This document shows positions 1-8,318 of a DNA stretch of 64,000 bases, piece by piece. The position numbers and the translations under genes were made by a program. Under the pieces are notes generated by a model. It did not search any database. It was not told the origin of the DNA and saw only the letters and a list, made by a program, of their open reading frames with translations. Each line of letters opens with the position of its first letter. The first letter of the stretch is position 1. Origin of the DNA: Myxococcales bacterium (GTDB lineage Bacteria; Myxococcota_A; Polyangia; Polyangiales; Ga0077539); assembly GCA_016793325.1 (NCBI GenBank), contig JAEUKI010000031.1, forward strand, positions 62,001-126,000. Reading direction: 5' to 3'.

Positions 1-700
1 GGTACCGCCCGGTCGTCGCGAGCGCGAGCTGCCCTTCGGGCGCGGGCACGCCGATGTGATCGAGCGAGAGCTTCGCGAACGGGAGCGTCATCGACACGCG
101 CTGGGCGTTGTTGATCTCGAGCACAGGAAACGCGGTCGTCGACCCGACGTTCTCCGCGCGCACCCACGCGCTCACGTAGAGCCCTGCGGCGATTCGATCC
201 GAGCTCACCACGAGCTGCAACAACGCGAGGGTCGTGTCCGCCGACCGCGGAACGCTCGAGTGCATCGCGCGCCCACGAAACGCGCGGGTCGTGTCGAACA
301 CGAGCGTCGAGGCCCGCGTCGTGACGCGCGACCATTCGGCCGGTGGATCGCGCTCGAAATCGAGGCACGCGATCGTCCCGCTCGCGCTGCACACCATCGC
401 GCGCGTGATCGATCCATCGGGGACCTGCGAGTCCGCTGACGAATCTGCGGGGGCGTCTCGCTCGCTCTTTGCGTCGCTCGCGTCGCTGTCGTCTCGCGCG
501 TCGCTCGCGTCCATCGCGCTCGATGCGTCGCTCGCGTCGAGGCTCGCTGTGGCGTCGGTCGCGTCGAGCTCTGCGCGGTCGCTCGCTGCGTCGATCAGGT
601 CGAAGCCGATGCGCCCGCAGCCGCTGCACGCGAGCGCGAGGGCCGCTCCGAGCGCGGCTCGGCGGGAGAAGGGTCCGAACATCGAAGCGACGTTTGCCAT
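1..700 (-). CDS. Secreted lipoprotein, C-terminus cut by window edge
   Basis: The frame is open from an ATG at 700 down to base 1 with no stop, so only the N-terminal 233 or so residues are present. They begin MANVASMFGPFSRRAALG, a twin-Arg-like n-region and hydrophobic stretch ending at Cys residues (ACSGC) that suit lipidation. Then comes an Asp/Ser/Ala-rich linker (DASDASSAMDASDARDD) of the kind repeated in other lipoproteins of this window, and a globular part starting with MVCSASGTIACLDFE. That part resembles the start of a concanavalin-like/LamG-type secreted domain (inference). The linker and signal peptide make this far better than the overlapping plus-strand frames. Likely outer-membrane anchored; substrate unknown. 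Confidence 0.72.
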   Translation of the reverse strand, partial: MANVASMFGPFSRRAALGAALALACSGCGRIGFDLIDAASDRAELDATDATASLDASDASSAMDASDARDDSDASDAKSERDAPADSSADSQVPDGSITRAMVCSASGTIACLDFERDPPAEWSRVTTRASTLVFDTTRAFRGRAMHSSVPRSADTTLALLQLVVSSDRIAAGLYVSAWVRAENVGSTTAFPVLEINNAQRVSMTLPFAKLSLDHIGVPAPEGQLALATTGRY

Positions 701-818
701 AGCGATCGATCGCAGCCGTGAGTACCAACGGTAGACCTCTCGCGATCGGACGTCGACTTCGTCGTGGCTTTCTTCAGGTCGGCGATGTCATCCGCGGGGT
801 CACTGCACCGCACTCGCC

Positions 819-1787
819 ATGGTCTCTCCCGCGACTCACCTACCGATCGTGCTCGTCGTCGGCCCGACCGCCTCGGGAAAAACCGCGCTCGGCATCGCGC
901 TCGCGCGCGCGCTCGACGCCGAGGTCGTCAACGTCGACAGCGTTCAGCTCTACCGTCGATTGGACATCGGCTCGGCAAAACCCAGCAGAGAAGAGCGCGC
1001 GGCCGTCCGTCACCACCTCGTCGACGTGGTCGATCCAGACGCGCGCTACGACGCGGCGACGTACGCGAGCGACGCGGATCGAGCCATCGCTGACTGCGCC
1101 GCGCGGGGACGGCGCGCCATCGTCGTCGGGGGAACGGGACTCTACGCCCGCGCGCTCGTCCGCGGGCTCGCCAAGGACCTCGCGAGCGACCCTGCGACGC
1201 GCGCTGCGCTCAACGAACGCGCGGGGCGCGGCCTCGACGAGCTCGCGCGGATGCACGAAGAGCTGTCGAAGGTCGACCCCGTCTACGCCGCGAAGATCGC
1301 GAAGAGCGATCCCATTCGCATCGTTCGCGCGCTGGAGGTCTTCGCGTTGACGGGGACGCCGATGAGCGAGCACCACGCGAAGCACGCGGCCGAGCCGCCG
1401 AGGTACCGCGCGCGCTGGCTGGGGATCGACAGCACGCGACAAGCGCTCGCGCCGAAGATCGCCGCGCGCGCCGAGGCGATGCTCGCGGCCGGCTGGGTCG
1501 ACGAAGTGCGCGGGATCATCGCGGACTATGGCGAGGGCATTCGCTCGCTCGACAGCGTTGGGTACGCGGACGTTCGACGGTTCGTCCTCGAGGGGCGCTC
1601 GGAGGCGGCCGATCGCGACGCGCTGCTCGAGCAGATCGTTCGGAGTACGCTCGGGCTCGTGAAGCGGCAGCGGACGTGGTTTCGCGGTGAAGACGGCGTC
1701 GAGTGGGCCTCGCGCGAAGCGCACGAGAGCCCCGCGACGATCGAGGGGTTGCGGGCGTTCTTCGAGGGCGCAGAGGCCTCGCGATGA
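819..1787 (+). CDS. miaA: tRNA dimethylallyltransferase MiaA
   Basis: MiaA transfers a dimethylallyl group from DMAPP to N6 of A37 in tRNAs that read UNN codons. The 322-residue protein has the expected length. Visible are the P-loop GPTASGKT (residues 15-22), the DSVQLYRRLDIGSAKP block around residue 40 (Asp40 is the likely catalytic base, Gln43 contacts A37), GGTGLYARAL near residue 107, the DPIRIVRALEV block and the C-terminal SVGYADVRRF segment followed by a basic KRQRTWFR tail. ATG at 819 gives the usual start just ahead of the P-loop strand. The stop overlaps the ATG of the next gene (ATGA), so the two are probably translationally coupled. Confidence 0.97.
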   Translation: MVSPATHLPIVLVVGPTASGKTALGIALARALDAEVVNVDSVQLYRRLDIGSAKPSREERAAVRHHLVDVVDPDARYDAATYASDADRAIADCAARGRRAIVVGGTGLYARALVRGLAKDLASDPATRAALNERAGRGLDELARMHEELSKVDPVYAAKIAKSDPIRIVRALEVFALTGTPMSEHHAKHAAEPPRYRARWLGIDSTRQALAPKIAARAEAMLAAGWVDEVRGIIADYGEGIRSLDSVGYADVRRFVLEGRSEAADRDALLEQIVRSTLGLVKRQRTWFRGEDGVEWASREAHESPATIEGLRAFFEGAEASR

Positions 1788-2098
1788 AGCCGTCGAGCAT
1801 CGCGCCGCGCGTGCAGCTGTTCGTGTGCACCAACGTTCGCGCCGCAGAAGACCCGCTGAAGAGCGCGTGCGGCGCGCACGGGCTCCCGGTGTTCAACGCG
1901 CTTCGCGCGGAGGCGAGCCGCCTCGGCGTGAGCGGCGCCGTGTGGATCACGCGCTCGGGGTGCCTCGGGCACTGCCCTCGCGACGGCTGCTCGGTGGTCG
2001 TCTACCCGCGAGGCGGCCAGTGGACCGACGTTCGGACAGACGACACCGAGGCGCTCTTGCGCGAGGCGATCACGAGCAACACAACGCCGCGCCGGTGA
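1784..2098 (+). CDS. Thioredoxin-like (2Fe-2S) ferredoxin domain protein
   Basis: 104-residue soluble protein. Four cysteines are placed as in thioredoxin-fold [2Fe-2S] ferredoxins: FVCTN with a second Cys 14 residues on (LKSACG), then GCLGHC. A hydrophobic strand (GCSVVVYPRG) follows. The family carries one 2Fe-2S cluster and acts in electron transfer; partners are mostly unknown. The ATG lies inside the miaA stop (ATGA). MiaA needs no redox partner, but methylthiolation of the same A37 does, so a link to tRNA modification is possible but only inferred. The reading frame could extend upstream inside miaA, but the overlap start gives a clean N-terminus (MKPSSIAPRVQLFVC). Confidence 0.85.
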   Translation: MKPSSIAPRVQLFVCTNVRAAEDPLKSACGAHGLPVFNALRAEASRLGVSGAVWITRSGCLGHCPRDGCSVVVYPRGGQWTDVRTDDTEALLREAITSNTTPRR

Positions 2099-2217
2099 CC
2101 GGCGAAACCGCGGGCCCGCTGCGAGCATCTGCACGAGCGCGAGCGTGATTCCCCCGGCGCGCTCCTACGCGCGCCACGCACGGCGCGGTATACGCGGACA
2201 ACACCGAGAGACGAGCC

Positions 2218-2496
2218 ATGGCAGGATCCCTGAACAAAGACGCGTCCGACGCGTTCGACTCCGTCGAGCGAACGCTCGAAGAGCTGATCGCCCACCAAGA
2301 GCAGAAGGTCCTCGCGTTCGCGCGGCGCCTGAGGCCGGGCCTCACCAACGACGACATCAAGAACCCCCACGACTACGACGAGCTCGTCGACCCAGACTAC
2401 AACTACGAAGACGGTCAGCTCGCGGGCCTGCAGTTCGCCCTGAGCGCGATCCGCCGACGAAAGAAAGACTTGGAGGCCGCCGAGCCCGCTCGGTGA
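2218..2496 (+). CDS. Small acidic helical protein, unknown function
   Basis: 92 residues, hydrophilic, with no signal peptide or membrane segment. Two helix-rich parts are visible: residues 10-40 (SDAFDSVERTLEELIAHQEQ) and the C-terminal QLAGLQFALSAIRRRKKDLE, separated by a Tyr/Asp-rich segment (DYDELVDPDYNYED). Codon use matches its neighbours, which supports it being real. It starts at ATG after GAGACGAGCC and ends 8 bp before the Smr gene, so the two probably share a transcript. Family not recognised. Confidence 0.7.
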   Translation: MAGSLNKDASDAFDSVERTLEELIAHQEQKVLAFARRLRPGLTNDDIKNPHDYDELVDPDYNYEDGQLAGLQFALSAIRRRKKDLEAAEPAR

Positions 2497-2504
2497 GCGC
2501 AGCG

Positions 2505-3368
2505 ATGAAGAAGAAGAGCCACAACGACGCCCACGGCAAAAAGAGCGAAGAGGAAGCAGCCCTCGAGAAGGCCGCGAAGAAGGCCGCGCACAACCCCGAT
2601 CCGCTCGGGCACAAGGGGCTCGCGGGGCTCTCGAAGCTCAAGGCCGAGCTCGACGAGCGCGAGCGAAAAACGCGCGAGGCGGCCGAGGCCAAGGCGAAGA
2701 AAGAGGCCGAGTTTCGCGCGAAGATCGGCCTCGCGCCCGAGAAGAAGCGGCCCGAGGCTCCGTCTGCGACTGCGCCCACGAAATCAAGCGGCGACAAGAG
2801 CGGCGCGCGTCGGTCGGACTCGGTCGAGGTGTGGCGGCCCGACCTCGAGAAGGAGCTGTTCGCCGTGGCGATGTCGGGCGTCGAGAAATTGCCGCCGAAG
2901 TCCGCGGGAAATCGCGTTCACCACGACCCAGCGGCGCACAAGGGCAAGCCCGGTCCGCTCGGCGCGAAGGTGCGCCGCGCCGCGGCCGAGGGAGACGTCG
3001 GGCTCACGGTGAAGTGGAGCGAAAACGGGACGTGCCAAGCCTCGCGCGCGGGCGCCGCGTTCGCGCTCGAGGCGCTCGATCGCCTCGCGACGCCGCAAGA
3101 CTCGATCGACCTGCACGGCCTCGAAGCGGTCGAAGCGCGGGCGCGGGTGCTCGAGTTCGTTCGCTCCCGTCGCGCCCGTGGCCTTCGCGTCGTCGAGGTC
3201 GTTCACGGAACGGGCAAGCACGCGCCCGACGGCCACTGCGTCCTTCGTGACGCCGCCGCGGCTGCGCTCAGCGAGGTCCCCGGCTCGCGCGAAGTCGAGG
3301 CGTTCAAGAGCAAAGACGCGGGACCGTCGGGCAGCGCTGCGATCCTCGTGGCGTTGCGCCCGCGCTGA
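2505..3368 (+). CDS. Smr-domain protein
   Basis: 287 residues. The N-terminal half is a Lys/Glu/Ala-rich charged region, probably coiled coil or disordered. The C-terminal 85 residues form a Smr domain: IDLHGLEAVEARARVLEFV gives the DLHG motif, and VVEVVHGTGKHAPDGHCVLRDA gives the HGTG-type nuclease motif. Smr domains alone (as in MutS2 C-termini) nick or cleave DNA or RNA, and stand-alone bacterial forms are linked to ribosome-collision rescue. Start chosen at ATG 2505 because it begins right after the preceding gene stop; the open frame extends upstream through unrelated sequence. The substrate of this copy is unknown. Confidence 0.88.
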   Translation: MKKKSHNDAHGKKSEEEAALEKAAKKAAHNPDPLGHKGLAGLSKLKAELDERERKTREAAEAKAKKEAEFRAKIGLAPEKKRPEAPSATAPTKSSGDKSGARRSDSVEVWRPDLEKELFAVAMSGVEKLPPKSAGNRVHHDPAAHKGKPGPLGAKVRRAAAEGDVGLTVKWSENGTCQASRAGAAFALEALDRLATPQDSIDLHGLEAVEARARVLEFVRSRRARGLRVVEVVHGTGKHAPDGHCVLRDAAAAALSEVPGSREVEAFKSKDAGPSGSAAILVALRPR

Positions 3369-3377
3369 TCGCGATCG

Positions 3378-5471
3378 ATGCCGGACGACCGAGCGAGCAG
3401 CGAACGCACTGACGGCGCCGCGCGGCGCGAGCGTCGAGCGCTCTCGTTCGTCAAGGGGCGGGCGCCGGCCTTCATCGTGATGGTGTCGGGCGAAGCGCTG
3501 GTGTGCACCGCCGAGGCGGCGCGGGGCGAGGTCCTCGTCGTGCGGGTGGGAGCTGTCGAGCTCGCGCGATCGCTTCCGCTCGAGGGCTCGTCGGGCTCGG
3601 TGCTCGTGCCCGCCGAGCGACTCGCGCCGTTCTCCGAGGGACCGCATCGCCTCGACCTCGTTCGTGCGCGCGAAGAGCGCCCTGCGTCCGAGCGCGTGAT
3701 CGGCTCGGTCGCGATCGTCACGGCCTCGTCGCTCGCGCTCGCCCGAGCGCTCTCGTTCGTCGCGGCGGTCGCCCCTGCGTCGCTCGCGCTCTTCGCCCTC
3801 GCGGGCGCGCGCTTTCTCTCGGTCCGCGCGCTGAGCATTCACCTCGTCGAGGCCCTGCTCGCGCTCGCGCCGCTCGCGGTGGGGCTCCGCCGGTGGCCTA
3901 CGGGGATGCGCTTGGTGCTCGCGTTCGACGCGCGCGCCGCGCTCGTGGCCGCGACGCTCGCGTGGGGGATCTTCTTCGTCGCGCGCTCGCAGAACGTCGT
4001 CGTCCACAACCTCACGGGTCGCGCCGAGGGTGCGCTCCCCGCGGGGCGATCGAACTGGCTTCGCTTCGCGTCGTACGCGTCGCTCCCGACGACCCAGTGC
4101 AACGCGAATGGACCTGTGTGTTTGCACGATGACCCGCGGTCATTGATTCCTGCTCCCTGCGGTGACGTCCCCGAGGACGAGCCGCTCGTTCGGGCCACGC
4201 ACGCGGTTCGCTTCGCGGGGTGCCCGGGACGATTCGAGCACTTCGACGCGACGTGGATCCGCGATGATTCTGTGTGTCAGCGTCCGATCCGCGACCGTCG
4301 TTGCTGCTTGGACCTCCGCGGAGCCGCGTGCGCGCGCGCCGCCGAGCGAACGTTCGAGCTCGACTGGCCCGAGGGCGCCCGACCTCGGCCTCGCGCTCCG
4401 CAGTGTCCGACACGCGAGATCACGCCGTGGCGCGTCCGCGTGCGCGCGGGGGTGGGCGTCGCAGAGGCGCTCCGAGCTGCGCGCGAGGCGTCTGCGGGCG
4501 AAGAGCTCTGCGTCGACCTCGAGCGCTGGGGATCGGCACACGAAATCATCATCGAGGACGGCGCCCGAACGTGGCGCGCCGCGCGGGCCCCGGACGCTCG
4601 GGCGAGGGCGCTTCGCGTGGTGCTCCCGAGGATCGACGGCGCGTCGAGGGCGCGCGTCTCGGTGTCGTACACCGTGGCCGAGTCGCGAGAGTCTCGCGCG
4701 ATCGAGGGTCGCTACGAGGCTTCGGGGCTTCGAGGGGGGCTCTTGCTCCCGACGACGCTCGCGTTCGAGACCGCGGAGGGCGAGGGCGCGCGGGCGCGGT
4801 TGGCCGCGGTGACCATCGGCACACGAAATCGAGACGCCCCTGCAAACGCTGAGCTCCGCGTCGCCCCGGCGCGCCCGTCGCTGCACGCCGAGCTCTGGCC
4901 TGGCCTCTTGTGTGGAACGTCGGTCCGCGTCCTCGACGGCCCCCGCGCGCTCGGCGAGGCGCTGCTCCCGTGCCCCGAGCGCGCTCGCCGCGGTCGGTAC
5001 GAGGACGAGACGCCCTGGGTATTGTGGCGTTTTTCGCTGCGCGACACGATGCCCGAGCCGTGGCGCGAGGCGGCCCGCGTCGTGCGCGACGCGATGGAGG
5101 GCGGCGCGGTGCGCTTTCGTTCGACCGAGACGCCCTCGGAGGTCTGGCTCGCGTATCGCGGCTGGGACGGCGTGACCGCGGACCTGCGGATGTACACGAG
5201 CGAGGGCCGCACGCTGGGCATCGAGCGCTACGGCGACGACAAGCACGGGCACGCTCCGTGGCGCATGTTCGCGGGGCCCCCGCCGCCGCGGGACGCTCTG
5301 TGCTGCCAGCTCGACGGCGTGTGGAGCCCTTGCCCCAACGAGTTCAACGACTACTGGCGCTGTCGCGGGACCGTGCACGATCGACCGGGCTGCGACGACG
5401 CGTTTCAGCGATGCACGTACATCGACTGGGTGGCCGAGCGCCGAGCGCAGCGCGCGAACGCGGCTCCGTGA
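3378..5471 (+). CDS. Large membrane protein with Cys-rich exterior domain, unknown
   Basis: 697 residues. A cytoplasmic or soluble N-terminus of about 110 residues is followed by three hydrophobic helices at about 110-137 (SSLALARALSFVAAVAPASL), 147-167 and 180-203 (AALVAATLAWGIFFVA). A long C-terminal part with many cysteines follows (CCLDLRGAACARA, CRGTVHDRPGCDDAFQRC), which suits an oxidising periplasmic location. No catalytic motif recognised. It starts 10 bp after the Smr gene and may be cotranscribed with it. The frame is unbroken and the composition matches its neighbours. Confidence 0.8.
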   Translation: MPDDRASSERTDGAARRERRALSFVKGRAPAFIVMVSGEALVCTAEAARGEVLVVRVGAVELARSLPLEGSSGSVLVPAERLAPFSEGPHRLDLVRAREERPASERVIGSVAIVTASSLALARALSFVAAVAPASLALFALAGARFLSVRALSIHLVEALLALAPLAVGLRRWPTGMRLVLAFDARAALVAATLAWGIFFVARSQNVVVHNLTGRAEGALPAGRSNWLRFASYASLPTTQCNANGPVCLHDDPRSLIPAPCGDVPEDEPLVRATHAVRFAGCPGRFEHFDATWIRDDSVCQRPIRDRRCCLDLRGAACARAAERTFELDWPEGARPRPRAPQCPTREITPWRVRVRAGVGVAEALRAAREASAGEELCVDLERWGSAHEIIIEDGARTWRAARAPDARARALRVVLPRIDGASRARVSVSYTVAESRESRAIEGRYEASGLRGGLLLPTTLAFETAEGEGARARLAAVTIGTRNRDAPANAELRVAPARPSLHAELWPGLLCGTSVRVLDGPRALGEALLPCPERARRGRYEDETPWVLWRFSLRDTMPEPWREAARVVRDAMEGGAVRFRSTETPSEVWLAYRGWDGVTADLRMYTSEGRTLGIERYGDDKHGHAPWRMFAGPPPPRDALCCQLDGVWSPCPNEFNDYWRCRGTVHDRPGCDDAFQRCTYIDWVAERRAQRANAAP

Positions 5472-5525
5472 GCGCGGCAGTGGGCGCAGCAGCGGTCGCT
5501 TCGCGCTGCGCGTGCTTGGCGCGGC

Positions 5526-6329
5526 TCACTTTTTCTTCGGGCGCTCGCTCGTGCGCGGCGCTTGGCTCGGGGCGACGAGGTCTGTCGGCAACCGCGGCGG
5601 CGCGAGCGTTCGCTTTCCTGGGCGCTCGGTCGATCGCGGCGGGGGGACGCTCTCTCTCGGTCCGGGAACGAGGCTCGTGCGCTTCTTCACGCGCGGCCTC
5701 GCGCCGAGGTGCGCCACCGAGATCGCGCTCGCGAGCGTCGCGCGGCCCGCGGACGCGTCGCGGCGCTGGTCGCTCGTGAGCCACCGAAACACGGTGAAGC
5801 GATAGATCGCGAAGAGGTTTCGCGCGTAGCCGCTCGCGTCGAGGTCGTCGCGCGTCTCGCCGCGGTCGCGGGCGCTCGTGAGCATCGCCTCGAGGCCCAA
5901 GAGAAAGCGCGCTTCGACCGCGCGCTGCTCGGCCCCGTGCGCTCCTCCGAGGGTGATCGTCGCGAGAAGAAACTTCAGCGCGAGCTCCGGTTGCTTCGCG
6001 TACTCGTCGAAGAACACGCTGAACGCCCGCGCGAGCCGCTCGGTCAACGGAAGCTCCGCGCCCGTCGTCGCGAGCGCGTCGAACCCGCGCTCGAACGCGG
6101 TCGACACGCGCTCTTGAAACACGAGCACGAGCAGCTCTTCTTTGTCCTTCGCGTGCACGAACACCGTGCCCGCGGCGACCCCTGCGCGCTCGGCGATCTC
6201 GCGCGTCGTCGCGCGGTCGAAGCCCTTCTCGACGAACAAGCTCCACGCCGCGTCGCGCACCGCGGCGAGGGTCTTTCGTTTGCTGCGCTCGCGCATCGAG
6301 AGCGGAGGCGGGCGCGACGACCGGTGCAT
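5526..6329 (-). CDS. TetR/AcrR family transcriptional regulator
   Basis: 267 residues. The N-terminal TetR helix-turn-helix is clear: RDAAWSLFVEKGFDRATTRE, IAERAGVAAGTVFVHAKDKE (residues about 22-67). The ligand-binding domain is helical, and a basic, Pro/Arg-rich tail of about 60 residues (RPRVKKRTSLVPG to the end ERPKKK) is unusual for the family. ATG codons at 6329 and 6296 are both possible starts; the second (MRERSKRK) is more typical. It lies convergent to the membrane-protein gene and shares no obvious divergent partner, so its target operon cannot be read from context. Confidence 0.92.
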   Translation of the reverse strand: MHRSSRPPPLSMRERSKRKTLAAVRDAAWSLFVEKGFDRATTREIAERAGVAAGTVFVHAKDKEELLVLVFQERVSTAFERGFDALATTGAELPLTERLARAFSVFFDEYAKQPELALKFLLATITLGGAHGAEQRAVEARFLLGLEAMLTSARDRGETRDDLDASGYARNLFAIYRFTVFRWLTSDQRRDASAGRATLASAISVAHLGARPRVKKRTSLVPGPRESVPPPRSTERPGKRTLAPPRLPTDLVAPSQAPRTSERPKKK

Positions 6330-6450
6330 CGTCGCTCAATGTACCGCAGCGACAACGCGCGACGATCCTCGAAAGCGCCGCTCACCTCACCGCGAAATGT
6401 GCGCAGAGCACGCCATCGAGCGCGCGAGGACGCAGACGGTCCCGGCGCGC

Positions 6451-7422
6451 TCACCTCGCGTTCGAGGACCAGACGAGGGCGATCGCTTCGATGAGCAGCT
6501 CGCCCGCGCGTTGATCGGCGTCGCGCCGCGGCCCATCACCGCGGAGCGCGAGCGAGACCTCCGTGGTGCGATCTCGCTCGACGAAGACGAGGGGCCGCTC
6601 GAAGGCGCTGTTGCCGCTCGAAAACAGCGTGTGGAGCGAGCTCGCGTCGAGCCTGCGATCGAAGAGCGTCGCGGCCCCCTGCGTTCGAACCACGCGCACG
6701 TGGCCAGGCGCGCAGTCGATCGCGATGCGCGCGCTCGCGCGGGTCCACGGCGAGGGGCCGCCTTGATTGTCGGGCCAGCGCCCGGTCGTGACCTTCTTGA
6801 AGGCCATGTAGAGAAGAAACAGCATCGCAAGCGGCCACAAGAGCACGCCGATCACGACGAGGAGCACCATCGACGCCGTGTCGCGCCCGTACCTCGCGCG
6901 GGTCGCGTTGAAGCCGAGCTCGGTCGGGGTCATCGTCCAGCCGAGCGTCGCGAGCTCTTGCGCGATCTGCGGCAGGGCGCGCGTAGGAGGAGGCGCCGCG
7001 AGCGTGAAGCGACCGTCGCGCACGACGAGCGGCTGGTTCTTTCGCGTCCACGACCAGGGCGCTCGCGCTTCGCGCGACCACTGCGCCACTGCAGGAAGGA
7101 GCTTTTCTCCGTGCCATCCGCGACCGGCGGTCGTCGCGACGCGCTGGCCGTGCTCGTCGAGGGCCACGAGGATCGTGTGTCGAACCTGGCTGTCGACGTG
7201 GACGCCGTCGCCCTCGGCGTTGAACGCGACGTCCAGCAGCATCGCCGGGATCTCTTTGCCCCAGTCGGTGTGCTCGACCTCTTCGACGAGGAGCCTTCGC
7301 GCGCGGCCTCCCGCCATCTGGACCACGGTGGCGACGGCGTTGTACGCCGCCGCGAAATCGACGGCGATTTGCGCTTCGTTCGGCGGGGGCGCGACGACGG
7401 GCAAAGGGGTCGGGTTGCTCAC
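6451..7422 (-). CDS. Single-pass membrane protein, unknown
   Basis: 323 residues. A soluble N-terminal region of about 180 residues with a conserved-looking HTDWGKEIPAMLLDVAFNAE stretch is followed by one strong membrane helix (residues 184-208, MVLLVVIGVLLWPLAMLFLLYMAF) and a C-terminal domain of about 115 residues. No signal peptide. No family recognised. It is divergent from the ABC transporter genes with only 68 bp between them, so the two may share a control region. Confidence 0.75.
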   Translation of the reverse strand: MSNPTPLPVVAPPPNEAQIAVDFAAAYNAVATVVQMAGGRARRLLVEEVEHTDWGKEIPAMLLDVAFNAEGDGVHVDSQVRHTILVALDEHGQRVATTAGRGWHGEKLLPAVAQWSREARAPWSWTRKNQPLVVRDGRFTLAAPPPTRALPQIAQELATLGWTMTPTELGFNATRARYGRDTASMVLLVVIGVLLWPLAMLFLLYMAFKKVTTGRWPDNQGGPSPWTRASARIAIDCAPGHVRVVRTQGAATLFDRRLDASSLHTLFSSGNSAFERPLVFVERDRTTEVSLALRGDGPRRDADQRAGELLIEAIALVWSSNAR

Positions 7423-7490
7423 CGAGGTCGATCATAGAGCACTGTCACGAGCGTCGCGCGCTTCGCGTACGATCCGCGGACGGCTCTCCC

Positions 7491-8318
7491 TTGACCGACG
7501 CATCGCCCACAACTTCGCTGGCCACGGTCGCCGACGCCGCTCGGTTCGATCGCGTCACGGTGCGCGCGGGCGACGCAGTGCTGCTCGACGCGGTCACCGC
7601 GCGCGTAGCCTCGCGCGGCGTGACAGCGTTGCTCGGCCCCAACGGCGCGGGAAAATCCACGCTCCTCAGCGCCCTCTTGGGACTTCGCCCTGTGACCTCC
7701 GGATCGATCTCGCTCTTCGACGGCGCGTTTGGTCCCAAGAGCGCGCCGCGCGGCGCGGTGTCCGCGGTGCTCCAGGACGAAGGCGCGTTCGATGGAATGA
7801 CCGCCCACGAATACGCTGCGTTGTTCGGCGCGCTCTTCGACGACGGAGCCCTCACCGCGAAGATCCTCGCGACGAGCGCCCTCGGGGATCGCGCGTCGCG
7901 GCGGCTCGAACACTTGTCCGGAGGCGAGCTGCGGAGGCTTCAGCTCGCGGCGGCGGTCGCGACCGAGCCCGCGCTCCTCGTGCTCGACGAGCCGACCAAT
8001 CACCTCGATCCGGCCGCGCGTCGCGCGCTCGTCGCCTCCATCCGCGCGCTCGGCGCGAAGCGCGCGGTGCTCCTCGCGACGCACGACCTGCACGAAGCCG
8101 CGCGCGTGGCAGACGCGGTGATCGTCCTCGTCGAAGGGCGCGTGCGCGCGTGCGGTGCCGTGGGCGCTCTCGTCGAAGAGCTCCCCGAGGCCAAGCGTTC
8201 GCGCGGGCTCGAGGGGCTGTTCGAGCACTACGCAGGCGCGACGCTCGACGCGAGCGGCGCGATGGACGAAGCGAGCAGAGACGCCCTCGACGCTGGCGAT
8301 CCCCGAGCGAGCGCATGA
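7491..8318 (+). CDS. ABC transporter ATP-binding protein
   Basis: 275 residues. All nucleotide-binding motifs are visible: Walker A GPNGAGKST (about 49-57), Q-loop SAVLQDEGAFDGMTAHEY, signature LSGGELRRLQLA (about 143), Walker B ALLVLDEPTNHLD and the H-loop ATHDLHEAARV. The subunit powers an ABC-2 type exporter with the overlapping permease gene downstream. The first possible start is TTG at 7491; no better ATG lies before the first strand. The tail after residue 230 is Ala/Asp-rich and variable. Substrate not predictable. Confidence 0.94.
   Translation: MTDASPTTSLATVADAARFDRVTVRAGDAVLLDAVTARVASRGVTALLGPNGAGKSTLLSALLGLRPVTSGSISLFDGAFGPKSAPRGAVSAVLQDEGAFDGMTAHEYAALFGALFDDGALTAKILATSALGDRASRRLEHLSGGELRRLQLAAAVATEPALLVLDEPTNHLDPAARRALVASIRALGAKRAVLLATHDLHEAARVADAVIVLVEGRVRACGAVGALVEELPEAKRSRGLEGLFEHYAGATLDASGAMDEASRDALDAGDPRASA

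Noticed and set aside
840..1724. Minus-strand frame over miaA
   Set aside because: miaA motifs are unambiguous on the plus strand; the antisense frame lacks any recognisable segment.
4140..5378. Minus-strand frame over the large membrane protein
   Set aside because: The plus strand has clear membrane helices and Cys patterns; antisense is compositional.
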